Below, piece by piece: positions 9,069-15,954 of a DNA stretch of 36,432 bases. The translations under genes were made by a program, and so were the position numbers. Numbering within the stretch: the stretch's first letter is position 1; every line of letters begins with the position of its first letter. Below the pieces are notes generated by a model that saw only the letters and a program-made list of their open reading frames with translations, searched no databases and was not told the DNA's origin. Source of the DNA: Clostridiales bacterium (GTDB taxonomy: Bacteria; Bacillota; Clostridia; Peptostreptococcales; Anaerovoracaceae); assembly GCA_015058205.1 (NCBI GenBank), contig SVCS01000011.1:1-36432 (forward strand), given 5' to 3'.

Positions 9069-9105
9069 GAAAATCAGGAAAACCCCGGAGGTTCCGGGGC
9101 TTTCC
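9069..9105 (-). terminator. Intercistronic hairpin between binding protein and ATPase
   Basis: A 12-bp stem with one G-U (9077-9088 with 9094-9105, 5-nt loop), GC-rich core CCCCGG/CCGGGG, is followed on the minus strand by TTTTCCTGATTTTCTT. Probably a partial terminator or 3' stabiliser that makes the lipoprotein transcript more abundant than the ATPase and permeases. Confidence 0.65.
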
Positions 9106-9122
9106 CATAGTATATTGCTTGA

Positions 9123-10334
9123 TTAGAATTTCGTATCGAGGAGCTCGATGCCGTCGATCTGAAGATCGAAGTAAGGAGCGGAACGGAACTTGGATTCCAT
9201 GAATGCGCCGTCTTCGATAACATTCGTGTCGCCCTTGAAGTCAGGATCAGTATCTACGTCAGCGTTGTACTCTGTAACTTCCTTGCCATCAACTGTGAAT
9301 GTGGAAGTGTCGAATACCTGCAGTGATCCGTCGATCAGCTTAGCCTTTGCTTCTTCGATTGCTTCTGCAGTTCCTTCTGCAGCAACGTTTTCGTTGATCT
9401 CAGTGAGCTGTACGGAACCTGTCTCGAGGTCACCAGTCCAGTCAGCTTCGATTGCTTCGCCGTTCTGAGCAGCCTGGATTGCATATTCATAGTAAGGTAC
9501 CCAGTCAATTCTGGATGAAACGATGAATGTCTCAGGGCAGGACTCGATTGTGCTGCCGTTGTATGATACGTCAGGAACACCTGCGTTTTCACATGCTGTT
9601 GGAGCTCCCATGGAGTCAGCGTGCTGTGAAAGCAGTACGCAGCCGCCGTCGATCAGCTTAGTTGCACCCTCTTTTTCAAGAGTCTCGTCATACCATGAAC
9701 CTGTGAATGTTACGTCCATTGTAGCGGATTCGCAAACGGAACGTGCACCCAGGAAGAAGGAAGTGTAGCCTGAAACTACTTCTGCGTAAGTGAATGCACC
9801 TACATAACCGATCTTAGCCTGGTCAGCAGTAATGTCGCCGTTCTCGATCATCTCATTCAGCTTCATTCCTGCTGCGATACCAGCGAGGTAACGACCCTGA
9901 TAGATGGAAGCGAATGCATTGTGATAGTTGTCAAGGCCTTCCGTGTGAGCCTTTGTTCCTGTTGAGTGGCAGAACTGCACTTCAGGGAATTCCTTTGCCG
10001 CCTGAATCATGTAGTCTTCGTGACCGAATGAGTCAGCAAAGATGATGCCGCAACCGGAGTCAACCAGTTCAGCAGCTGCATCATAGCACTCCTGTCCTTC
10101 CGGAACGTTTGTCTTGATGATTGCTTCAACTCCCAGTTCTTCACATGCTGCGTTAGCTGCATCGATGAAGTTCTTGTCATAAGTTGAGTTTTCATCATGC
10201 AGGCAGATGAATCCAGCCTTGAATGCTGCATCGCCTGAGCCTTCTTCACTGTCTGATCCGCCGCATCCTGTGAAAGTCAGGGTGAATGCAAACACCATAG
10301 TGAGGGCAAGAACCAGTGATAATACTTTCTTCAT
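9123..10334 (-). CDS. BMP-family nucleoside-binding lipoprotein
   Basis: A 403-aa extracellular substrate-binding lipoprotein of the BMP/PnrA family, which binds purine (and some pyrimidine) nucleosides for ABC import. The start is ATG 10334, directly after GAGGAGGAGAAA; it gives MKKVLSLVLALTMVFAF, a clear signal peptide, ending in lipobox FTGC with the lipidated Cys at residue 24 and an acidic Gly/Ser linker behind it. Family features include the periplasmic-binding fold with DAANAACEELGVEAI, GCGIIFADSFGHED and KIGYVGAFTYAEV. It is the first gene after a purine riboswitch and terminator, and is separated from the ATPase gene by an 86-bp gap with a hairpin. Guanosine or inosine is the most likely ligand, inferred from the riboswitch. 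Confidence 0.93.
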   Translation of the reverse strand: MKKVLSLVLALTMVFAFTLTFTGCGGSDSEEGSGDAAFKAGFICLHDENSTYDKNFIDAANAACEELGVEAIIKTNVPEGQECYDAAAELVDSGCGIIFADSFGHEDYMIQAAKEFPEVQFCHSTGTKAHTEGLDNYHNAFASIYQGRYLAGIAAGMKLNEMIENGDITADQAKIGYVGAFTYAEVVSGYTSFFLGARSVCESATMDVTFTGSWYDETLEKEGATKLIDGGCVLLSQHADSMGAPTACENAGVPDVSYNGSTIESCPETFIVSSRIDWVPYYEYAIQAAQNGEAIEADWTGDLETGSVQLTEINENVAAEGTAEAIEEAKAKLIDGSLQVFDTSTFTVDGKEVTEYNADVDTDPDFKGDTNVIEDGAFMESKFRSAPYFDLQIDGIELLDTKF

Positions 10335-10368
10335 TTTCTCCTCCTCGTAAAATGAATAAACCTTTGAG

Positions 10369-10397
10369 AAACAACAAAGACAGGTACAAGACCTGTC
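10369..10397 (-). terminator. Riboswitch-controlled terminator
   Basis: A perfect 7-bp stem GACAGGT/ACCTGTC (10391-10397 with 10379-10385), 5-nt loop, is followed by TTTGTTGTTT on the minus strand. It lies 19 nt after the riboswitch aptamer and before the lipoprotein gene, the classic position for ligand-dependent premature termination. Confidence 0.75.
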
Positions 10398-10416
10398 CGC
10401 CAACTTCTACGTACTC

Positions 10417-10482
10417 CCAATAGTCGTAACTCAGGCGTTACGGTAGAGACGCACTACACCATTTCTTCGTGCTTATATTGGC
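10417..10482 (-). promoter_or_regulatory. Purine riboswitch aptamer, guanine class
   Basis: On the minus strand: P1 CCAATA/TATTGG (10476-10481 with 10417-10422); J1/2 ending AUAUAA; an irregular P2 (GCAC/GUGC core); L2 GAAAUGG (consensus GAUAUGG); J2/3 GUCUCUACC; a perfect 6-bp P3 with loop GCCUGA; J3/1 GACUA. The ligand-contacting positions known from xpt (U22, U47, U51, C74) are all kept, and C at 10423 specifies guanine/hypoxanthine, not adenine. L2 GG and L3 CC can still kiss. L2 has one substitution and L3 is one base short, so the loop-loop pairing is a variant. It controls the BMP importer operon. Confidence 0.85.
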
Positions 10483-10601
10483 AAATATTGAGTTGGTATG
10501 GATTGTGGAATGCTGTTTGCCCGTACACAACATATTGTGCTTTTTGCGCAATTTCCTATGATGTGATTACAGCTGTTCTGCAGTCCCTTTACCACAGTTT
10601 G

Positions 10602-10630
10602 AGTGTACCAATTCAGGGGTTCAGTGTCAA
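10602..10630 (-). promoter_or_regulatory. Promoter of the purine importer operon
   Basis: Consensus -35 TTGACA (10625-10630), 17-bp spacer, -10 TACACT (10602-10607) on the minus strand. Predicted start near 10595 gives a leader of about 260 nt that contains the riboswitch and terminator. About 110 nt of leader precede the aptamer; nothing else is recognised there. Confidence 0.6.
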
Positions 10631-10699
10631 TGAATTTTACCTCCGGAAGAGCTCATTTTATGTTCATTTTATGCATATTTTTAAATACATTGCCAATGC

Positions 10700-10748
10700 T
10701 TTCCAAATCGTTACAACACTTTCCAAATCATGCAAATCATTTCCAAAA
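10700..10748. repeat. Three TTTCCAAA repeats at exact 20-bp spacing
   Basis: TTTCCAAAT at 10700-10708 and 10720-10728 and TTTCCAAAA at 10740-10748 have identical phase (20 bp, about two helical turns). A weaker relative, TTGCCAAT, lies at 10690-10697. They sit between two divergent promoters (-35 boxes at 10625-10630 minus and 10777-10782 plus), so they may be a binding array for a shared regulator. The rest of the 535-bp gap (10335-10869) holds the leader described separately. Confidence 0.6.
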
Positions 10749-10776
10749 TAGGGGTAATTTACAACGGCCGGCATCC

Positions 10777-10805
10777 TTGCAAGTTACGCGCTGCAGGGGT
10801 AAAAT
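10777..10805 (+). promoter_or_regulatory. Promoter of the phosphoribosyltransferase gene
   Basis: TTGCAA (10777-10782), 17 bp, TAAAAT (10800-10805). Expected start near 10812, giving a leader of about 58 nt with GGAGG (10859-10863) before the ATG. Confidence 0.65.
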
Positions 10806-10869
10806 GAGTCATGTATTAGTGCTTTTGTATGAAGCTGGGTTTTGATGCTTTTGCATATGGAGGTCAATG

Positions 10870-11424
10870 ATGAATTACGAAGTAGATATCGCCGGATACA
10901 AGAAAACTCTCAAACTGTTCAAGGTCTCTGACGACCTGCAGATCGCAGCGTTCATTCTCTACGGAGATGTGGCAGTTACGCAGCATGCCGCCAGGGAACT
11001 GCTCGCACGCGCTCCGCAGTTCGATATTATGCTGACATCAGCATCGAAGAGTATTCCGCTCATCTATGAGATGGCCCGCCAGTCGGGAATGAATGATTAT
11101 ATCGTCGCATTAAAATCCCAGAAGGTTTACATGGGCGAACCGCTCAGCGCTGACGTCAATTCCATTACAACCTTCCAGCGTCAGAAAATATATATCGGTG
11201 AAGATGATGTTGAGAAGATGCGCGGCAAACGCGTGCTGATCGTAGATGATGTCATCAGCACCGGCCAGTCTCTCGCTGCACTGGAGAAGCTTGCAGAAGG
11301 CGCCGGCGGAGAAATCGTCGGCAAGATGGCTGTCCTCGCAGAGGGCGATGCTTATGACAGAACGGACATCACCGTTCTCGGCAAACTGCCGCTGTTCGAT
11401 GGAGAAGGCAATATCCTTAGATGA
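10870..11424 (+). CDS. Purine-type phosphoribosyltransferase (Apt-like)
   Basis: A 184-aa type I phosphoribosyltransferase. The PRPP-binding loop is unmistakable: VLIVDDVISTGQS (about residues 121-133). Its layout (N-terminal hood, central Rossmann-like PRT fold, GGEIVGKMAVLAEG strand near the end) resembles adenine/xanthine phosphoribosyltransferases, which convert a free base plus PRPP into a nucleotide. ATG 10870 is chosen over 10867 because GGAGG is then 6 nt away. It runs divergently from the riboswitch-controlled purine importer, supporting a role in purine salvage. The base specificity (adenine, guanine, hypoxanthine or xanthine) cannot be read from sequence, so no symbol is given. Its end overlaps the convergent HAD gene by 8 bp. 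Confidence 0.8.
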   Translation: MNYEVDIAGYKKTLKLFKVSDDLQIAAFILYGDVAVTQHAARELLARAPQFDIMLTSASKSIPLIYEMARQSGMNDYIVALKSQKVYMGEPLSADVNSITTFQRQKIYIGEDDVEKMRGKRVLIVDDVISTGQSLAALEKLAEGAGGEIVGKMAVLAEGDAYDRTDITVLGKLPLFDGEGNILR

Positions 11425-12064
11425 TATCCAGTAATTCTTTCGGTGTTTGAATAATGAAATCAGGGGCTTCGCCAGGCGCGAAGTCCTCTTTTGTTTTTCC
11501 GGCAAGGGTCGCGCTCCAACCGACGAGGACTGAGGAGACGCCGGCGTTGCGGGCGCAGAGAATGTCCAAACGCGAATCTCCCACCATAATGGAGTTTTCA
11601 GATGATGAATCCAGTATGTCCAGTGTTTTCAGTACGATGTCGGGGGCAGGCTTACCGTTTTCGGCATCTTCCACTGCCACAACGGTATCGAAGTACTTCA
11701 TCAGATCGTACTTCTCCAGACCCTGGTGCAGCGTGTACCTGAGACGGGATGACGCGATGGCAGTTTTGTAGCCGCGGCTTTTCACTTCCTGCAGCATTTC
11801 TGTGATTCCCGGGAACAGCTTGATCATATCCAGAAATCTTTCTCTGTGCCAGTCGCGGTAGATTTTGACTGATTCATCAACGCTGACTTCCGGAAAGGAG
11901 TTCCCCATACTGTACTCCAGCGGTTCACCGAAGGTAGAGAGAATGTATTTCAAATCGCCTTCTTCGCCTCGCAGTGTTTTATATACATGCTGCCAGGAAC
12001 CGATGATGACATCATTCGTGTCCATAATAGTACCGTCAAAATCAAATATTACTGTATCGATCAT
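11417..12064 (-). CDS. HAD-family phosphatase (PpaX/Gph-like)
   Basis: A 215-aa HAD hydrolase with a complete active site: motif I DFDGT with nucleophile D8 and acid D10, motif II Ser in ASSR, motif III Lys in NGKPAPD, motif IV GDSRLD. An alpha-helical cap sits between motifs I and II. Closest in layout to pyrophosphatase PpaX and phosphoglycolate phosphatases, which hydrolyse small phosphate esters or pyrophosphate; the actual substrate is not readable. The start codon at 12064 follows GGAGGAGAAAAG. It has its own extended -10 promoter and is convergent with the phosphoribosyltransferase gene, so the two transcripts overlap at their ends. Confidence 0.85.
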   Translation of the reverse strand: MIDTVIFDFDGTIMDTNDVIIGSWQHVYKTLRGEEGDLKYILSTFGEPLEYSMGNSFPEVSVDESVKIYRDWHRERFLDMIKLFPGITEMLQEVKSRGYKTAIASSRLRYTLHQGLEKYDLMKYFDTVVAVEDAENGKPAPDIVLKTLDILDSSSENSIMVGDSRLDILCARNAGVSSVLVGWSATLAGKTKEDFAPGEAPDFIIQTPKELLDII

Positions 12065-12084
12065 TCTTTTCTCCTCCGTGCTTC

Positions 12085-12093
12085 ATTATAGCA
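12085..12093 (-). promoter_or_regulatory. Extended -10 promoter of the HAD gene
   Basis: Minus strand TGC-TATAAT (12085-12093), with no good -35 at 17 bp. Predicted leader is about 14 nt and contains the ribosome binding site. Confidence 0.6.
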
Positions 12094-12109
12094 CGAAATA
12101 TCTGCAACG

Positions 12110-12145
12110 AAAAACCCGGCGAAATAGGGTGCGCGCCGGGTTTTT
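12110..12145 (-). terminator. Terminator of the decarboxylase beta-subunit gene
   Basis: Stem AAAAACCCGGCG/CGCCGGGTTTTT (12134-12145 with 12110-12121), 12-nt loop. A U-run lies at the 3' side on either strand, so it could work in both directions; its place after the gene ending at 12180 makes minus the likely use. Confidence 0.85.
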
Positions 12146-12179
12146 CTAGTGTATAAAAATGATTTTAGAGATTTTCTCT

Positions 12180-13346
12180 TTAATATCCGCCGTACATACA
12201 GAGCATTACACCAGCTGCTACACCTGAGCCGATTACGCCTGCGACGTTAGGTCCCATAGCATGCATCAGCAGGAAGTTTGTAGGGTTCGCTTTCTGTCCC
12301 TGCACCTGTGATACACGGGCTGCCATTGGTACGGCTGATACACCTGCCGATCCAATGAGCGGATTGATTGGTGTCTTGGACACCACATTCATCAGTTTGG
12401 CGATCAGTACGCCGCCTGCAGTACCGAAGCAGAATGCCAGTACACCGAGGATAACGATCTTGATCGTTGCCCAGGTGATGAACGTCTCGCCTGTTGCGGA
12501 TGCGCCTACGCAGGTTCCGAGCAGGATAACGAGTACGTTGGACAGAGCATTCGAAGAAGTATCGGACAGACGTGCTGTTCTTCCGCTTTCCTTGAACAGG
12601 TTGCCCATCATCAGCATACCGATCAGTGGTGCTACGGAAGGAAGCAGCAGTGCGATTACGATCGTTACGGCAATCGGGAACAGAATCTTCTCACGCTGTG
12701 ATACGGTACGCAGCTGTTCCATCTTGAGCTGCCGTTCATGCTCTGTCGTAAGCGCCTTCATGATAGGCGGCTGTATAATAGGAACAAGAGCCATGTACGA
12801 ATAAGCAGCTACCGCGATAGGTCCTACCAGATGGTCTGCCAGTTTCGTTGTAAGGTATATAGCTGTAGGGCCGTCTGCTCCGCCGATGATACCGATGGAA
12901 CCGGCTTCCTGTGCTGTAAATCCGAGAGCGATCGCTGAGAAGAATGCGAAGAATATTCCCAGCTGAGCAGCTGCACCCATCAGCAGCGACTTAGGGTTCG
13001 CAATGAGTGGACCGAAGTCTGTCATCGCGCCTACGCCGAGGAATATCAGCGACGGCAATACAGGTTTCAGCATATAGAATATGGAGAATATACCTGCATC
13101 CGATAACTCATTGGAGTTGGTCACCCCTTGGTGAACTACGTCATTGATGAAGATTCCTGTCATCGGCAGGTTTGACAAAAGCATACCGAATGCGATCGGT
13201 ACCAGCAGCAGCGGTTCGAATCCGTGTCTGATTGCCAGATACAGGAAGAACAGTGCCGCAAGGATCATGATACCGTTCTGGTAACCGAAATTGGCGATAC
13301 CTGTCGACTCCCAGAACCTAAGTAATGTTTCGCCTATTGCGCCCAT
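12180..13346 (-). CDS. Na+-translocating decarboxylase, beta subunit (OadB/GcdB/MmdB)
   Basis: A 388-aa integral membrane protein, the subunit that couples decarboxylation of a carboxybiotin carrier to Na+ export in oxaloacetate, methylmalonyl-CoA or glutaconyl-CoA decarboxylases. The GGADGPTAIY motif (155-164) carries the conserved Asp (D158) involved in Na+/H+ handling, and the C-terminal helix has GPNVAGVIGSGVAAGVML with the conserved Gly/Ser. Length and about ten hydrophobic stretches fit the family. RBS AAAGGAGAGC precedes ATG 13346. No alpha (carboxyltransferase), gamma or biotin-carrier gene is adjacent; it has its own promoter and terminator, so it is monocistronic here. Which decarboxylase it serves is unknown. 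Confidence 0.93.
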   Translation of the reverse strand: MGAIGETLLRFWESTGIANFGYQNGIMILAALFFLYLAIRHGFEPLLLVPIAFGMLLSNLPMTGIFINDVVHQGVTNSNELSDAGIFSIFYMLKPVLPSLIFLGVGAMTDFGPLIANPKSLLMGAAAQLGIFFAFFSAIALGFTAQEAGSIGIIGGADGPTAIYLTTKLADHLVGPIAVAAYSYMALVPIIQPPIMKALTTEHERQLKMEQLRTVSQREKILFPIAVTIVIALLLPSVAPLIGMLMMGNLFKESGRTARLSDTSSNALSNVLVILLGTCVGASATGETFITWATIKIVILGVLAFCFGTAGGVLIAKLMNVVSKTPINPLIGSAGVSAVPMAARVSQVQGQKANPTNFLLMHAMGPNVAGVIGSGVAAGVMLCMYGGY

Positions 13347-13433
13347 AAAATTGCTCTCCTTTGTTTATGCTAATGATGTGTGTCACTTTCAAATGCAACA
13401 CGACAAAGCGATGCTATCCGCATCACCGATAAA

Positions 13434-13462
13434 ATATTATCACACTGCCCATTTTGATACAA
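13434..13462 (-). promoter_or_regulatory. Promoter of the decarboxylase beta-subunit gene
   Basis: Minus strand TTGTAT (13457-13462), 17 bp, TAATAT (13434-13439) with an upstream TGA giving an extended -10. The leader is about 80 nt. The remaining gap to 13553 shows no further feature beyond a GTGCGT/ACGCAC pair after the chloride-channel stop. Confidence 0.6.
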
Positions 13463-13553
13463 GTTGTATTTTCCCCTTTGCCGGTGAAATACTGTATACA
13501 AATCGTGCGTCAGGCTTGCCCCTCGTTTCTTCAGAACAAGCTCAAGAACGCAC

Positions 13554-14783
13554 TCAGAACAACTGCGGTTTGAGAATCTGTTTTTCGGCGCGCTGTTCGC
13601 TGTAGATGCCTCCCGTTCCTGACAGGAAATGAGCCATACAGGCGGTGATGAAAAAATACAGCGCCATCTCAGGACTCAAACTGATGGCCTCAAGTCCATA
13701 GAGGAATATGGCAATCGGACAGTTGGTCACAGAAGCCAGCGCTCCGACGATTCCGAGCGCTGCTGCCAATGCCGGATCCAGGCTGATCAGATACCCTGCT
13801 GCGAAACAGCCTGTCGCACCGATGAATATGGTTGGTGCGATTTCTCCTCCCCGAATGCCGCATCCCAGAGTGAATGCTGTAAGCATCAGTTTCCAGAGAA
13901 ATGCCAACGTAGCGCTGTGTCCGTCCAATGCGGCATCAACATAGGAGAATCCGATACCGTTGCAGTTCGTATGCCCTAAAATCTGTGTGAGCGCAATGAC
14001 GAGAACCGTTCCGGTAATCACACGAAGATACTTATTATTCAGCGCTTCGAAACCTTTGACGGTGATTTCGCGCACGAAGCAATACAACCTTCCGATGAGC
14101 ATTGCCGCAAAGGCAACCACGAGTGCTTTCAAAACGACTGTGACACTGATACTCACCGTAATGAGGTCGTGAAAATCAACGTAATAGATGCCCACTGCGT
14201 GTGCGATTCCCCACGTGATAAATGAAGAAATGAGAGTCGGAACAATTAAGATCCACTTCTTATAGCTGAGAATCAGCACCTCAACGCCAAAGACTGCGCC
14301 TGCAACCGGCGCATTCAGAATCCCGCAGAATCCTGCCGCGATGCCGCAGGCAAGCAAAAGCTCCGGCGCCGGCGCGAATCTGCGCAGCAGAGCGAACTTC
14401 TTTCCGATCAGGACTGCCAGGCAGCCTCCGATCTGAAGCGCCGAACCGACTCGTCCGACGGATCCCCCTGCCAGATAGGCGAAACATGTACTGATGGCGA
14501 TCATCGGCGCCAGCCAGAAAGACACTGGCTTACCATCCTGCATGTACCGGTACAGGGCATTCATAGTCAGGTCATCTTCCTTCCTGAAGTCATCATACAG
14601 AAATACCACTGCAATGCCGGCGAGCGGCAGCAGGAAGATCAGCTTCTCATGGGTGTGAAACACGTTATCGCACATGGTGGTCAGCCAACTGAAAAAGACG
14701 GCGGCTCCGCCGCAGACAATTCCGCAGCAAACCCCCGTCAGAATATATGTGATGATTGTTTTTCCTCTTCCAGCAAGTTCCAC
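13554..14783 (-). CDS. CLC-family anion channel/transporter, fluoride-type features
   Basis: A 409-aa polytopic CLC protein. The helix-N motif reads RGGEIAPTIFIGAT (311-324), resembling the GGE-P form of CLC-F fluoride exporters and not GxFxP of chloride CLCs; TNCPIAIFLYGLE (353-365) also fits that group. The helix-F motif is GGSVGRVGSALQIG (106-119): V112 replaces the gating glutamate of GREGx (codon GTC at 14448-14450, minus). The GSGIP chloride motif is absent. The start codon is GTG with only a weak GGAAAG upstream. It lies 24 bp after prfB, so it is probably the last gene of the metK-secA-prfB operon. Transport of fluoride versus chloride is inference. No fluoride riboswitch precedes it. 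Confidence 0.85.
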   Translation of the reverse strand: MELAGRGKTIITYILTGVCCGIVCGGAAVFFSWLTTMCDNVFHTHEKLIFLLPLAGIAVVFLYDDFRKEDDLTMNALYRYMQDGKPVSFWLAPMIAISTCFAYLAGGSVGRVGSALQIGGCLAVLIGKKFALLRRFAPAPELLLACGIAAGFCGILNAPVAGAVFGVEVLILSYKKWILIVPTLISSFITWGIAHAVGIYYVDFHDLITVSISVTVVLKALVVAFAAMLIGRLYCFVREITVKGFEALNNKYLRVITGTVLVIALTQILGHTNCNGIGFSYVDAALDGHSATLAFLWKLMLTAFTLGCGIRGGEIAPTIFIGATGCFAAGYLISLDPALAAALGIVGALASVTNCPIAIFLYGLEAISLSPEMALYFFITACMAHFLSGTGGIYSEQRAEKQILKPQLF

Positions 14784-14807
14784 GTTTGTACTTCGCTTTC
14801 CGTGTTT

Positions 14808-15905
14808 CTATTTTGCTTTCAGTTTCTCGTTGATAAAGTAATCCAGTTCCCCATCCATCACAGCCTGTACGTTACCTACTTCGGCGCCTGTCCTGTGGTC
14901 TTTGACCATGGTGTAAGGCTGGAATACATAGGAACGAATCTGGCTGCCCCAGGTGATCTGGTTGTAGTCGCCCTTCAGCTCATCAAGAGATTCCTTCTCT
15001 TCTTTTTCCTTGAGTTCAATGAGCTTTGACATGAGCATCTTCATAGCGAACTCACGATTCTGTATCTGTGATCTTTCGTTCTGGCAGGTTACGACAATGT
15101 GCGTCGGCAGGTGTGTGATTCTGACAGCCGAATCCGTCATGTTGACATGCTGCCCGCCTGCGCCGCTCGATCGGTATGTATCGATACGCAGATCTTCCGG
15201 ATTGATTTCAACGGTTGTATCGTATTCGATTTCCGGCGTAACATCTAAAGACGCGAAAGAAGTGTGCCTGCGGGCTGAGGAATCAAATGGAGAAATGCGA
15301 ACCAATCTGTGTACGCCTTTCTCATTCTTCAGATAACCGTAGGCATAATCGCCTTCGACAAAAACAGTTGCGCTCTTGATGCCCGCTTCCGTATCGTCGT
15401 TCATGTCCATGATCTTCGCCTTGAATCCGCGTTTCTCACACCATCTCAGGTACATACGCAGAAGCATCTCAGCCCAATCCATCGCTTCTGTTCCGCCGCT
15501 TCCTGCGTGAATTGAAATGATGGCGTTGTTCTCATCGTATTTCTCGTTGAGCAGGGTCTTCAGCTTCAGATTCTCAAGATCTTCCACGAGAGCTGCCTTC
15601 TCCGCCTTTGCTTCCTCGGCTGTCTCAGCGTCGTCTGCTTCTTCTGCCATCTCGATCATAATCTTGAGGTCTTCCAGACGTCCGCTCAGGCCTTCGTATT
15701 CAGATACGCGATCTTCCAGAGACTTCTTCTCCTTCATGATCTTCTGCGCGCGGTTCTGGTCATCCCAGAATCCCTGCTCTGTCGTCTTCTTCTCAAGCTC
15801 TGCTGCTTTTGCACGAAGCTCCTCCGGGTGGAGCGCTTCCTCCGCCTCGTTGAGCATATGATCCAGTTCCGGTATTTCCTGCTTTAACTCATCCAGTAAA
15901 ATCAT
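14808..15905 (-). CDS. prfB: Peptide chain release factor 2
   Basis: A 365-aa class I release factor that recognises UGA and UAA and triggers peptidyl-tRNA hydrolysis. The codon-reading tripeptide SPF (in VRISPFDSSARR) and the catalytic GGQ (in GAGGQHVNMTDSAVR) are both present, and a coiled-coil N-terminal domain precedes them. The frame is open from ATG 15905: at the place where most prfB genes have an in-frame UGA and +1 shift (after about codon 24) the sequence reads GCG CTC CAC CCG. The gene therefore lacks the programmed frameshift autoregulation. RBS GGGAGA lies before the ATG. It sits 45 bp after secA, as in many Firmicutes. Confidence 0.97.
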   Translation of the reverse strand: MILLDELKQEIPELDHMLNEAEEALHPEELRAKAAELEKKTTEQGFWDDQNRAQKIMKEKKSLEDRVSEYEGLSGRLEDLKIMIEMAEEADDAETAEEAKAEKAALVEDLENLKLKTLLNEKYDENNAIISIHAGSGGTEAMDWAEMLLRMYLRWCEKRGFKAKIMDMNDDTEAGIKSATVFVEGDYAYGYLKNEKGVHRLVRISPFDSSARRHTSFASLDVTPEIEYDTTVEINPEDLRIDTYRSSGAGGQHVNMTDSAVRITHLPTHIVVTCQNERSQIQNREFAMKMLMSKLIELKEKEEKESLDELKGDYNQITWGSQIRSYVFQPYTMVKDHRTGAEVGNVQAVMDGELDYFINEKLKAK

Positions 15906-15932
15906 CTAAATCTCCCATGTGCTGCTACTGCA

Positions 15933-15954
15933 GTAATTGCGCTGCCGCAATTAC
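15933..15954 (-). other. Perfect 9-bp hairpin across the secA stop codon
   Basis: GTAATTGCG (15933-15941), tetraloop, CGCAATTAC (15946-15954), including the secA TAA. There is no U-tract on the minus side, so it is not an ordinary terminator; it may stabilise or process the mRNA between secA and prfB. Confidence 0.5.

Noticed and set aside
14784-14807. Fluoride riboswitch for the CLC gene
   Set aside because: Only 24 bp separate it from prfB, too short for the aptamer.
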